Below, piece after piece: positions 1 to 8,008 of a DNA stretch of 64,000 nt (its first letter is position 1; the number at the start of each line of letters is the position of its first letter). The position numbers and the translations under genes were made by a program. The notes below the pieces were generated by a model. That model had not been told where the DNA came from. It made no database searches and worked only from the letters and a program-made list of their open reading frames with translations. This DNA is from JBDTSW01 sp963807385 (GTDB lineage Bacteria > Actinomycetota > Thermoleophilia > Solirubrobacterales > 70-9), in contig CAWEBQ010000005.1 in NCBI GenBank assembly GCA_963807385.1, positions 1 through 64,000 on the forward strand. Direction: 5' to 3'.

Positions 1-1371
1 GAATGTATTGCTCGGGGCTGGGGCACGTGTCCCCCGACTCCGACCAGCTCTATGGGACCGTTCGGGGGGCTATGCAGCATCGGGGACGGCGAGGCCGCCG
101 GGGTGACGTTCCTCTACCCGCCGGGGTTCTCGGACGTGAGTGGGACGATCCGCCACGCGGAGACGGGCGTGCCGCTCGAGGGCGTCGAAGTCGTCGGCGC
201 CGGGGCCGCCGAGGTACCGGAACCGGGGGACGTCCCCCATACACCCCCGGACGACGGCCGCGACCTCCTGGATGCGAGTGCCGCCGACGGCTCCTACGCG
301 CTCAAGGTCCCCTCGCCGCTCGAAACGACGCTGCACGGCCGCACGGCCGCCTGGGGCTACTCGAACCCCTTCGCAACCTTCGACGCCGACGCGGCCACGG
401 AGGTCGCCGACCTCGAGGTCGCGGGCCCGGCTCCCATCGTGCCGTCACCGCCCGCGAGCGTCGAGGAGGGGGAGGGCAACCAAATCGAGCTGGACCTGGT
501 CCTGGAGAACGACGAGTTCGTGAGCGTTGACTGGTCGCTCGAGAGCAACTGGCCCGAGCGCACGGGCTTTACCCCGCAGTCGGGGACAGCGATCTTCCCG
601 CCGCAGCAGCCTCATGCTGTGATCCCGCTCGCCGTGCCCGAGGACACGCTCCGCGACCCGGCGGACGCGCGCATCACGCTCTCGCTGTTCGACCCGCTTA
701 ACGCCGGGCTCTCCTCGATCTCGGAGGCGATCCCGATCGTGGACGACGACCCCAAGCTCGACGTGTCTATCACGGCGCCGGACGCGACCGAGGGCGGCGC
801 GGCGATGCCCGTCACGGTGACGGTCAGCCAACCGCGCTTCGACGACGTCCTCGTCAGCCTCTCGGTCATCTCCGGCTCCGCGGAGCACGGGCCTGACTTC
901 GGGGACGTCGAGCCGTCGGGCACGTTGCTCGACGAGAACGCCACCACGTTCAATACGGAGATCCCGATCACCGACGACCCGCTCGTCGAGTTCGATGAGA
1001 CCTTCACGATCATGGCCACGGCCCTCGACACGACGGAGGAGGTCGAGGCGACGATCCATAGCGACGAACCGCTCAACCATTTCCTGCGCGCCCTCACGCT
1101 GGGCTACGGCGGGGGCGGGTACAAGGGGAAGGCGACGTCGGACAGCCCGTTCTGCGCTCAGGGCCGGAGCGTCGAGGTCTACAAGCAGCGCCCGGGCGAC
1201 GATCGCTTGATCGGGGACGACGCGACCGATGCGCAGGGCAAGTACAAGGTCAACGGCCAGAGGCGCAAGGGCACTTACTACGCGGAGGCTCCAGAGTTCT
1301 CCGGCACGGACCCGTCGTTCGGCCCGACAGTCTGCGACCCGGCGCGCTCGCCGAAGCTCAAGCTGCGGTAG
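1..1371 (+). CDS. Surface/secreted protein with Calx-beta-like repeats, 5'-truncated by window edge
   Basis: The frame is open to base 1 with no stop, so the true start lies outside the window; the first in-window ATG is at 52. Counting from that ATG, residues about 29-100 (VSGTIRHAETGVPLEGVEV) look like a carboxypeptidase-regulatory-like beta sandwich. Residues about 140-235 and 235-340 resemble two Calx-beta modules, with acidic DDD-type turns and the D-E-T-F motif near 330. The last 90 residues form another small beta domain with two cysteines. Such modules occur in extracellular or cell-surface proteins; a signal peptide would lie upstream and cannot be seen. Its 3' end overlaps the convergent esterase by 14 bases. 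Substrate and role are unknown. Confidence 0.7.
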   Translation, partial: ECIARGWGTCPPTPTSSMGPFGGLCSIGDGEAAGVTFLYPPGFSDVSGTIRHAETGVPLEGVEVVGAGAAEVPEPGDVPHTPPDDGRDLLDASAADGSYALKVPSPLETTLHGRTAAWGYSNPFATFDADAATEVADLEVAGPAPIVPSPPASVEEGEGNQIELDLVLENDEFVSVDWSLESNWPERTGFTPQSGTAIFPPQQPHAVIPLAVPEDTLRDPADARITLSLFDPLNAGLSSISEAIPIVDDDPKLDVSITAPDATEGGAAMPVTVTVSQPRFDDVLVSLSVISGSAEHGPDFGDVEPSGTLLDENATTFNTEIPITDDPLVEFDETFTIMATALDTTEEVEATIHSDEPLNHFLRALTLGYGGGGYKGKATSDSPFCAQGRSVEVYKQRPGDDRLIGDDATDAQGKYKVNGQRRKGTYYAEAPEFSGTDPSFGPTVCDPARSPKLKLR

Positions 1372-2004
1372 CCGCTTCCCCGATGCGCTCGCGCATCTCG
1401 TCGAAGCTGCGTGGGTCGATCGTGTGGCCCCCGGGGTGCTCCTCGTAGGTGAGGGCCACCCGCCCCTGAAGCAGCTCCGCCGCGGCTCGCCCGAAGTCGA
1501 TCCCGATGATCGGGTCGGCGATGCCGTGCGAGTGGTAGACGGGAAGATCGGCGCGGTCGGTGAAGTCTGCGGCCCACCCCTCCACGGTGGGGACGAAGCA
1601 GGAGAGCCCGATGATCGCCGCGGGGCGCGGGCGCCCCCGCCCGAGCCCCATCGCGTAGGACATCACCCCGCCCTGGGAGAAGCCGGCAAGCACCGTCCGC
1701 TCCGTCGGCACGCCGGTCTCCTCGCTCACCGCGTCCAGCCAGGAGCCGAGCCGGGCGTAGGTGCAGTCGAACGCTCGCGGTCCGGGTACCCGACCCGCTC
1801 GACCACGTACCAGTGGTTGCCGGTGTGCCCCGGCGGCTGGAGCGGGGCGCGCGGCGTGAACGCGGCCAGTCGCTGCTCCGGGTCGAGCAGGTCGATCAGC
1901 GGGAAGAGGTCGTTCTCGTCCACGCCACGGCCGTGGAGGAGGACCAGTGCGCCCTCGGGATCGCCCGCGGCGGGCCGGTGTCGGTGGACGAGGTCGTCGA
2001 TCAC
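1358..2004 (-). pseudogene. Phospholipase/carboxylesterase (alpha/beta hydrolase), frameshifted
   Basis: Two overlapping frames together make one hydrolase of about 215 residues. The N-terminal part (GTG at 2004) has ALVLLHGRGVDEND and NHWYVVERVGYPD. The C-terminal part has TVLAGFSQGGVMSYAMG with the GFSQG nucleophile elbow, a Gly-Asp-like segment replaced by HGIADPI, and the catalytic-type HPGGHTID. The switch occurs at 1778-1781: one extra base in the GG there would restore V-G-Y-P-D-P-R-A-F-D-C-T-Y-A-R-L-G, the sequence expected for the family. A one-base deletion, perhaps a sequencing error, is therefore likely. The GTG start overlaps the vapC stop (GTGA), so the esterase would be the third gene of the vapBC transcript. 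Family members hydrolyse short acyl or phenolic esters. Confidence 0.75.
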
Positions 2005-2402
2005 GCGGCCGACAGTACCCGCAGCTCCGTGCAGGAGGCGAGCCGGTCGAAGTCGGCGTCGGCGTGGAGGATCGCAGCGTCCTCGCGGACGCACACCACC
2101 GCGATCAGATAGTCGAGCCGGTTTCCCAGGGTCACCCCCGCACCGCAGGCGGCACGGTTCATCCGGGCCGCATGCGCGAAGTCGTCCAGCGTCTCGAGCT
2201 TCAGGATGGGGAACGCGCTGAACCGCTCCTTGAGGCTCCTCTCCTGGAGGTCGTCCCGCGCACCTTGCAGCAGCTCCATCAAGACGACGTCGGTCAGGGC
2301 CACGTCGGAGTACGCCCGAAGCAGGGCCCTCAGGCGGTCCACCTGCTGAGTCCGGTTTCCTCGCAGCAGGTCGATCCAGACCGTGGTGTCTACAACGACC
2401 AA
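2001..2402 (-). CDS. vapC: VapC-type PIN-domain toxin ribonuclease
   Basis: The 133-residue protein covers a whole PIN domain. It starts MVVVDTTVWIDLLRG, placing the first metal-binding Asp at position 5. The conserved Glu is E43 (TDVVLMELLQG), and the distal acids are D97 in NRLDYLIA and D115/D117 in HADADFDRL. These residues bind Mg2+ in PIN endoribonucleases, which in the VapC family cleave tRNA or rRNA loops. The gene overlaps the antitoxin gene upstream by 13 bases, the usual arrangement for co-translation. The RNA target cannot be read from sequence. Confidence 0.9.
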   Translation of the reverse strand: MVVVDTTVWIDLLRGNRTQQVDRLRALLRAYSDVALTDVVLMELLQGARDDLQERSLKERFSAFPILKLETLDDFAHAARMNRAACGAGVTLGNRLDYLIAVVCVREDAAILHADADFDRLASCTELRVLSAA

Positions 2403-2602
2403 TTCCGGCTCCGATCACCGGTTCGGATCTCCTCGATCGGAAGGATGTCGATCTTGCCCTCCAGCTCGAGGATGCTCAGGCGCGCCTCACGCTCGACCAG
2501 CTCGCGGAGGGCGAAGGCGACCGTCTCGCGCTTGGTGGTCGTCCCCGCCGCCTGCATCGCCTGCTTCATCAGGTCGTCGTCGATGACGATGTTCGTCCTC
2601 AT
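2390..2602 (-). CDS. vapB: VapB-type ribbon-helix-helix antitoxin
   Basis: The 70-residue protein begins MRTNIVIDDDLMKQAM, the short beta-strand followed by helix of VapB/Arc-type antitoxins. It continues with TTTKRETVAFALRELVEREARLSILELEGKID and an acidic, flexible C-terminus that would wrap the toxin. I prefer the ATG at 2602 because it begins directly at the conserved MRTNIVID; a frame-extending ATG at 2620 would add MCILMC, which is encoded by the repeated ATACACAT operator sequence. The gene lies just upstream of vapC and overlaps it. VapB proteins repress their own operon, matching the repeats found over and upstream of this start. Confidence 0.88.
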   Translation of the reverse strand: MRTNIVIDDDLMKQAMQAAGTTTKRETVAFALRELVEREARLSILELEGKIDILPIEEIRTGDRSRNWSL

Positions 2603-2642
2603 ACACATCAGGATACACATTTCATACGGCTCGAATACACAC
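2601..2642 (-). promoter_or_regulatory. Candidate vapBC operator: phased ATAC repeats
   Basis: On the plus strand, ATACACAT occurs at 2601 and 2613, ATACGG at 2624 and ATACACAC at 2635, giving spacings of 12, 11 and 11 bases. The boxes therefore fall on one face of the helix. They cover the vapB start and its upstream region, where a ribbon-helix-helix antitoxin would be expected to bind for autoregulation. Confidence 0.5.
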
Positions 2643-2674
2643 AGAACGTCACCGATCTGAGCTGACGGTGCGCC

Positions 2675-2680
2675 TACACT
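2675..2680 (+). promoter_or_regulatory. -10 element (TACACT) of aldehyde dehydrogenase gene
   Basis: TACACT fits the actinobacterial TANNNT -10. It ends 8 bases before the ATG at 2689 and no Shine-Dalgarno sequence intervenes, so the mRNA is probably leaderless. Confidence 0.5.
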
Positions 2681-2688
2681 GACCTCAG

Positions 2689-4257
2689 ATGGGGCAGCTC
2701 GAATCGTTCAACCCGGCCACCGGTGAGCTCGTCGGCTCCGTCGAGACGATCGAGCCCGGCGAGGTGGACGCGGTCGTCGCCGAGGTCGCGGAGGTCCAGC
2801 CCTTCTGGGCGCAGCTCTCGCCCTCCGATCGCGCCCGCTACATGCGCCGCGCCGCCGACCTGCTCGTCGACGAGCTCGACGACGTCGCCCGGCTGCTGAC
2901 GCGCGAGCAGGGCAAGCCGATCACGGAGAGCTACACGATGGAGGTCGTCCCGACGATCGACGGCCTCAACTGGTGCGCGGCCAACGGGCCCCGGCTGCTG
3001 GCCGACGAGCAGATCCCGATGCGCCAGGCGCTGTTCGCGACCAAGCAGTCAAAGTTCACCTACGAGCCGCTCGGCGTGGTCGCGGTCATCGCCCCGTGGA
3101 ACTACCCCTGGTCGATCCCGTTCGGCGAGGTCGCGATCGCGCTGATGGCCGGCAACGGCGTGGTGCTGAAGCCGGCCAGCCTCACCCCGCTCCTGGGCGA
3201 GCGGATCCAGTCGATCTTCGACGGAGCCGGGCTCCCCGAGGGCCTGGTCCGCACCGTCCACGGCGGCGGAGTGATCGGCCAGGCGCTCTGCGAGTCGCCG
3301 GGCATCCGCAAGGTGTTCTTCACGGGCTCGGTCGAGGTCGGCCGCAGCGTCGGCGAGATCTGCGCGCAGCGCATGAAGGGCTCCGTGCTCGAGCTGGGCG
3401 GCAAGGATCCTCAGATCGTCTGCGCCGACGCCGACCTGGAGAACGCGATCTCCGGCTGCGTCTGGGGCGGGTTCGCGAACTCCGGGCAGACCTGCTCGGG
3501 GATCGAGCGCACCTACGTCGTCGAGGCGGTCGCCGACGAGTTCATCGCCGGCGTGGTTCGTCGGACCAACGAGCTCACCGTCGGCGATCCAACAAGTTGG
3601 GACACGGAGGCCGGCCCGATGGTCTCGGCCGACCAGGCCGACATCGTCTCCGAGCTGGTCGAGGACGCCCTCGACAACGGCGCCGAGCGGCTCACCGGCG
3701 GCCCGCGCGAGATCGACGGCTTCAGCGGCAGGTTCATCGCCCCGACAGTGCTCGGCGGAGTCACCGACGACATGCGGATCATGAGCGAGGAGATCTTCGG
3801 CCCGGTGGTGCCGATCATCACCGTCGCCGACGAGGAGGAGGCGATCGAGCGGGCGAACGACTCGACCTTCGGCCTCGGCGCCTCCGTCTGGACCAGGGAC
3901 CGCGCCAAGGGCGAGCGGATGGCCAAGCGGATCGAGTCCGGCATGGTCTGGATCAACGACCACTCCTACACCCACGCCGCGCTCCAGTGCTCATGGGGCG
4001 GGGTCAAGGACTCAGGCCTCGGGCGCTCGCATTCGAAGTTCGGCTTCTACGAGTGCGTCGAGGTCAAGCTCGTCGCCTGGGAGCCCGGAATGACGCGCAA
4101 CCTGTGGTGGCAGCCGTACGACGAGACGCTCGGCACGGCCCTGCGCTCGTCAGCCCGCCTCCTCTACGGGCGCAACGGCCAGCGCGTCAAGGCGCTGAAG
4201 GAAGGCGGTCTGGCGCTGGCCCGGGTCGGCGCCCGGACGTTGCGCAAGGGCGACTAG
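2689..4257 (+). CDS. NAD(P)-dependent aldehyde dehydrogenase
   Basis: The 522-residue protein belongs to the ALDH superfamily and oxidises an aldehyde to an acid. The conserved PWNYP is at 136-140 (N138 is the oxyanion-hole Asn). VFFTGSVEVG near 209-218 is the cofactor-binding turn, the general base is E235 in LELGGKD, and the nucleophile is C269 in NSGQTCSGIERTYV. EEIFGPVVP and the C-terminal HAALQCSWGGVKDSGLGR are also typical. About 50 residues after the usual end (WWQPYDETLGTALRSSARLL onward) form a basic, amphipathic tail that standard cytosolic ALDHs lack and that might contact membrane. Closest in style to succinate-semialdehyde or medium-chain aldehyde dehydrogenases; the substrate is not determined. 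Confidence 0.9.
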   Translation: MGQLESFNPATGELVGSVETIEPGEVDAVVAEVAEVQPFWAQLSPSDRARYMRRAADLLVDELDDVARLLTREQGKPITESYTMEVVPTIDGLNWCAANGPRLLADEQIPMRQALFATKQSKFTYEPLGVVAVIAPWNYPWSIPFGEVAIALMAGNGVVLKPASLTPLLGERIQSIFDGAGLPEGLVRTVHGGGVIGQALCESPGIRKVFFTGSVEVGRSVGEICAQRMKGSVLELGGKDPQIVCADADLENAISGCVWGGFANSGQTCSGIERTYVVEAVADEFIAGVVRRTNELTVGDPTSWDTEAGPMVSADQADIVSELVEDALDNGAERLTGGPREIDGFSGRFIAPTVLGGVTDDMRIMSEEIFGPVVPIITVADEEEAIERANDSTFGLGASVWTRDRAKGERMAKRIESGMVWINDHSYTHAALQCSWGGVKDSGLGRSHSKFGFYECVEVKLVAWEPGMTRNLWWQPYDETLGTALRSSARLLYGRNGQRVKALKEGGLALARVGARTLRKGD

Positions 4258-4287
4258 CGCGGCCTAGGCGCGCCTCCCGCTGGGAGA

Positions 4288-5052
4288 ATGACGAGCGTTG
4301 TGAGCCAGGCCTCCCCTGTCCAGAGCGCGACCGCAGATGCCGCGGCCGACGATCCGGCACCCGCGGTGCGCGCCCTCGCCCTGGGTCGCGCCTACGGCGA
4401 CCTCGTGGCCCTGCGCGAAGTCTCGTTCGATCTGCCCGTCGGCGCCACGCTTGCGGTGCTCGGGCCCAACGGCTCGGGCAAGACGACCCTCGTTCGGATC
4501 CTCGCGACACTGCTGCGCCCGACGGAGGGGGCCGCAGAGGTGCTGGGCGCCGAGCTGCCGCGCCAGGCCTGGCAGGCCCGCGGCCGGATCGGCCTGCTCG
4601 GGCACTCGCCGCTTCTGTATCGCGACCTGACGGTCGCGGAGAACCTCGCCTTCCATGCCCGCCTGCACGGGGTCGATGATGCCGTCGCCCGAATCGAGGA
4701 GCTGCTGCGCGCGGTCCGCCTCGAGCGCCGCGGCGGCGAGCTGGTCCGAAACCTCTCGGCCGGGATGGCCCAGCGGGCGGCGGTCTGCCGCGCGGTGCTG
4801 CACGAGCCCGAGCTCCTGCTTCTGGACGAGCCGCGCTCGCATCTCGACCCGGAGGCGGCGGCGATGGTCGAACCACTGATCGGCGCCGAGGCGGGCCTCA
4901 CCCGAGTGCTGGTCAGCCATGACCTTGACTCCGCCCTGGCCGAAAGCGATCGCGCGCTCGTCCTCGCAAGCGGCGGGGCCGTGGCCTACGAGGGGCCGTC
5001 GTCCGGGGTCTCGCCGGGCGACGCCAGGGCGGCTTACGGGGGGCGGCCGTGA
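4288..5052 (+). CDS. ccmA: Heme exporter ATP-binding protein CcmA
   Basis: This ABC ATPase of 254 residues has Walker A GPNGSGKT at 59-66, the signature LSAGM at 156-160 and Walker B LLLLDEP at 177-182. The residues after Walker B are RSHLD, where many relatives have a TxxLD pattern. It overlaps ccmB by four bases (GTGA) and heads a ccmABCD cluster, so the assignment rests mainly on context. CcmA powers the CcmABCD complex that loads heme onto CcmE for cytochrome c maturation. The start is uncertain: ATG 4288 has GGGAG only two bases away, while GTG 4300 has it at normal distance and would drop four residues. Confidence 0.85.
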   Translation: MTSVVSQASPVQSATADAAADDPAPAVRALALGRAYGDLVALREVSFDLPVGATLAVLGPNGSGKTTLVRILATLLRPTEGAAEVLGAELPRQAWQARGRIGLLGHSPLLYRDLTVAENLAFHARLHGVDDAVARIEELLRAVRLERRGGELVRNLSAGMAQRAAVCRAVLHEPELLLLDEPRSHLDPEAAAMVEPLIGAEAGLTRVLVSHDLDSALAESDRALVLASGGAVAYEGPSSGVSPGDARAAYGGRP

Positions 5053-5717
5053 CCGGCTTCCGCGCGATCCTCGCGAAGGACCTCCGCGTGGAGTTGCGCA
5101 CGCTCCAGTCGGTGCCGGCGATGGCGCTGTTCGCGCTCACCACGTTCGTCCTCTTCCGGTTCGGACTCGACCGCGAGGCGCTGGATGGCAGCCTGGCGGC
5201 CGGGGTGATCCTCGCCACGGTCCTGTTCGCGGCGATCCTCGCGATCAACCGCCTCTTCGTGGCCGAGCGCGAGGAGGGCGGCTTCGACGCCATCCGCCTG
5301 GCCCCGGTTGACCCCGCGTCGCTCTTCGCCGCCAAGGCGGTGGCGCTGGTCGTGTACCTGGCCGCGCTCGAGGCCGTCGCCCTCCCGGCCTTCGGCTTCC
5401 TCTTCCTCGATGACTGGGCCGGGCTGGTTCCGCTCGCCGGCGTGCTGCTGCTCGCCGACATCGGCCTCGCCGCCGTGGGCGTCGTGGCCTCCGCCATCGG
5501 CGTCAACTCCCGGGCCCGCGAGCTGATCGTCCCCCTGCTCCTCCTGCCGCTGATCGTCCCGGTGATGATCGCCGCCTCCGGCGCCGCGGCGCCGTTGCTG
5601 GCCGCCGGCGGGCCCGAGTTCGAGGACGTGGGCAGGTGGGTCGCGATGCTCGCGCTATACGACGCCGTCTTCCTCGCGATCGGATACGCCGTGTACGACT
5701 TCCTGCTGGAGGATTGA
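5049..5717 (+). CDS. ccmB: Heme exporter membrane subunit CcmB
   Basis: This 222-residue integral membrane protein has about six hydrophobic helices. The N-terminal motif FRAILAKDLRVELRTLQSVPAMALFALTTFVLF and the charged loop VAEREEGGFDAIRLAPVDPASLFAAKA are hallmarks of CcmB. It is the permease partner of CcmA and is translationally coupled to it (GTG start inside the ccmA stop). In System I cytochrome c biogenesis, CcmB works with CcmA to release heme-loaded CcmE from CcmC. Confidence 0.9.
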   Translation: MTGFRAILAKDLRVELRTLQSVPAMALFALTTFVLFRFGLDREALDGSLAAGVILATVLFAAILAINRLFVAEREEGGFDAIRLAPVDPASLFAAKAVALVVYLAALEAVALPAFGFLFLDDWAGLVPLAGVLLLADIGLAAVGVVASAIGVNSRARELIVPLLLLPLIVPVMIAASGAAAPLLAAGGPEFEDVGRWVAMLALYDAVFLAIGYAVYDFLLED

Positions 5718-5749
5718 TCCGGGCGGCCCCCGGATCCGCCCTCTCTACG

Positions 5750-6502
5750 ATGCTCGGGATGGGCACTTTCAGCCTCAGGAACATGGCCGTGGCGAGCGCG
5801 GTCGTGCTCGTCGCCGGGTTCGCCCTGGTCTTCTTCTACGCGCCAAATGACGCCGACCAGGGCTTCATGCAAAAGATCTTCTACCTGCATGTGCCGCTGG
5901 CGATCTGCGCGCTCGTCGGCTTCATGGTCGCCGCGGTCCACGCGATCCGCCACCTGCGCTCCGGCGATGCGGTACACGACGCCCGCGCCTACGTCTCGAT
6001 CCACCTCTCGGTGATCTTCGGCGTAGCCGTGCTCGTCACCGGCTCGATCTGGGCCAAGGCGGCGTGGGGCAAGTGGTGGGTTTGGGAAGAGCCCACGCTG
6101 GTGAGCTTCCTGATCGTGTTCCTGCTCTACGCGACCTACTATCCCCTGCGGTTCGCGATCGAGGACCGCGAGCGGCAGGCGCGCTACGCCTCGGTCTTCG
6201 CGATCACCGCAGGCGCGTTCGTTCCGCTCAACTTCATGGCGGTGCGCATGGCCGAGTCGCTGGTGCACCCCCGGACCTTCGCCACCGCCGAGGGCGGGAT
6301 GCCGGGCGAGATGTGGCTGAGCTTCTGCGTGTCGCTGGCCGGCATGGCGCTCCTGTGGGTGACCCTGGTTCGGTTCGAGCTCGTGGCGAAGTCCTCGCGC
6401 GCGCGGATCTCCCGGCTGCGCCGCGCCCTCGACAGCGAGGCGCCGGTGATGCAGGGCTCCCGCATCGCGCCGAGCGTCCCGTCGCAGGCGGGGGCGAGCT
6501 AG
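5750..6502 (+). CDS. ccmC: Heme handling protein CcmC
   Basis: From the ATG at 5750 (or 5759) the product is about 250 residues with six transmembrane helices. It has the tryptophan-rich WAKAAWGKWWVWEEPTL segment that holds heme in the CcmC/HemDabc family, plus the flanking histidines FYLHVPLAI and SIHLSVIFG. The frame is open further upstream into ccmB, but residues there are Arg-rich and unlike the family. The C-terminus extends about 40 residues past the last helix. CcmC presents heme to CcmE on the outer face of the membrane. It follows ccmB by 32 bases and is followed by the ccmD-like gene. Confidence 0.92.
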   Translation: MLGMGTFSLRNMAVASAVVLVAGFALVFFYAPNDADQGFMQKIFYLHVPLAICALVGFMVAAVHAIRHLRSGDAVHDARAYVSIHLSVIFGVAVLVTGSIWAKAAWGKWWVWEEPTLVSFLIVFLLYATYYPLRFAIEDRERQARYASVFAITAGAFVPLNFMAVRMAESLVHPRTFATAEGGMPGEMWLSFCVSLAGMALLWVTLVRFELVAKSSRARISRLRRALDSEAPVMQGSRIAPSVPSQAGAS

Positions 6503-6505
6503 GCC

Positions 6506-6673
6506 GTGCCCGCCCTGCCGCTCGACGAGGCCGGCAAGTACGTCGCGGCGGCGTATCTGGTCTTCCTCGCCCTGATCCTGCTCTACGTGGCGATCATGGC
6601 CGCGCGACTCGCGCGCGTTGATCGCGAGCTCGGCGAGTTGGCCGATCTGGCGGAGGAGCGTGAGCGCACGTGA
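6506..6673 (+). CDS. ccmD: CcmD-like small membrane protein
   Basis: This 55-codon gene lies between ccmC and hemA. Its product starts at GTG with PALPLDEAGKYVAAAYLV, has one transmembrane helix (about residues 12-33), and ends in a charged amphipathic tail RVDRELGELADLAEEREr. Size, topology, a tyrosine-rich helix start and position right after ccmC match CcmD, the small subunit that releases holo-CcmE. The stop overlaps the hemA start (GTGA). The sequence is too short for certain family assignment, but position and topology agree. Confidence 0.75.
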   Translation: MPALPLDEAGKYVAAAYLVFLALILLYVAIMAARLARVDRELGELADLAEERERT

Positions 6674-8001
6674 GCGAGCTGCTGGCGATCGGCGTCTCAC
6701 ACAAGACCGCCCCTCTGGGCCTGCGCGAGCGGATGGCGCTCACCGAGGGCCACGCGGCCGGGGTGCTTGGCGAGCTCGTCGCCGCGGACATGGTCCAGGA
6801 GGCGGCCACGATCTCGACCTGCAATCGCACCGAGCTCTACCTCTACGCGTCCGACGGCGTCGCCGCCGAGTCCCTCGCCCTGGCCGCGCTTGCGCGGGAG
6901 GCCGACATCCGGCCCACCGAGCTGATGAGCCACCTCTACTCGCTGCGCGGCTCCGCGGCCGCGGAGCATCTCTTCGTCGTCACCGCCGGCCTGGACTCGA
7001 TGATCATCGGCGAGGCCGAGATCCAGGGCCAGGTGAAGCGCTCGTACGAGCTCGCGCTCGTCGAGGGCGCGACGGGCCCCGTCCTCAACCGCCTGTTCCG
7101 GGGCGCCCTCGCGGCCGGCAAGCGGGCCCGCACCGAGACGCGGATCTCCGAGGGCACTCTGTCGGTCCCCCAGGTGGCCGTCGAGCTGGCGCAGCGCACG
7201 CTCGGTGACCTCACGGACCGTCGCGTGCTGGTGGTGGGCGCCGGCGAGACTGCCGAGCTGACCGCGAAGGCCCTGGCCGCGCACGGGGTCGAGGCGGTGT
7301 TCGTGGCGAACCGCCGCTACGACCGCGCGATCGGCCTGGCCGAGCGGTTCGGCGGTCACGCCGTGCGCTTCGAGGAGCTCCCGGAGCAGATGGTCGCCGC
7401 CGATATCGTCACGGCGTCCACCAGCTCACCGCATCACGTGATCGAGCGGGACGCCCTGGCCGAGGTGATGGCCGCTCGCGACGGACGGCCGCTGCTCCTG
7501 ATCGACCTCGCCGTCCCCCGGGACATCCATCCGGATTGCCGAGAGGTGCCCGGCGTGACGCTCCAGGACATGGACGACCTGCAGTCGGTGGCGGAGCGCA
7601 ACGCATCCGGCCGCGAGGGCGAGGCCGAGCGCGCGCGCTCGGTGCTCCGCGCGGAGCTGGGCCGCTTCGAGCGCTGGCTGTCAACCCAGGAGGTCACCCC
7701 GACGATTGCCGCCCTTCGCACCCGGGCGGACGAGATCGTCGAGCGCGTGCTCGCCGAGAACGAGAATCGCTGGGAGGGCGTCACCGACGCGGATCGCGAA
7801 CGCCTCGAGGCGATGGCGCGCGCGATCGCCAGCCGGATCCTGCACGAGCCGACGCTGCGCCTGCGGCGCTCGGGAGATGACGAGGCCGCCTTCGCTTACG
7901 TCGCGGCGCTACGCGAGCTGTTCGGGCTCGACGCCGAGACCGAGCCGATGAGCGACGCCGCCGACGTCCGCGAGCTGCGCCGTTCCGACCAGAGCGGCTG
8001 A
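6670..8001 (+). CDS. hemA: Glutamyl-tRNA reductase
   Basis: This 443-residue enzyme makes glutamate-1-semialdehyde from glutamyl-tRNA, the first committed step of C5 tetrapyrrole synthesis. The start is SELLAIGVSHKTAPLGLRE. The catalytic cysteine is C51 in ISTCNRTELYLY, followed by GLDSMIIGEAEIQGQVK. The NADPH domain has RVLVVGAGETAELTAKAL near 189-206, and the C-terminal dimerisation helix is present. GTG start overlaps the ccmD-like stop, so heme synthesis and heme export for cytochrome c appear to be on one transcript. Confidence 0.96.
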   Translation: MSELLAIGVSHKTAPLGLRERMALTEGHAAGVLGELVAADMVQEAATISTCNRTELYLYASDGVAAESLALAALAREADIRPTELMSHLYSLRGSAAAEHLFVVTAGLDSMIIGEAEIQGQVKRSYELALVEGATGPVLNRLFRGALAAGKRARTETRISEGTLSVPQVAVELAQRTLGDLTDRRVLVVGAGETAELTAKALAAHGVEAVFVANRRYDRAIGLAERFGGHAVRFEELPEQMVAADIVTASTSSPHHVIERDALAEVMAARDGRPLLLIDLAVPRDIHPDCREVPGVTLQDMDDLQSVAERNASGREGEAERARSVLRAELGRFERWLSTQEVTPTIAALRTRADEIVERVLAENENRWEGVTDADRERLEAMARAIASRILHEPTLRLRRSGDDEAAFAYVAALRELFGLDAETEPMSDAADVRELRRSDQSG

Positions 8002-8008
8002 GCGGCCC

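Noticed and set aside
1358..2642. Genomic island signal around vapBC
   Set aside because: Base composition is similar to the neighbours, and there is no integrase, attachment repeat or tRNA beside it.
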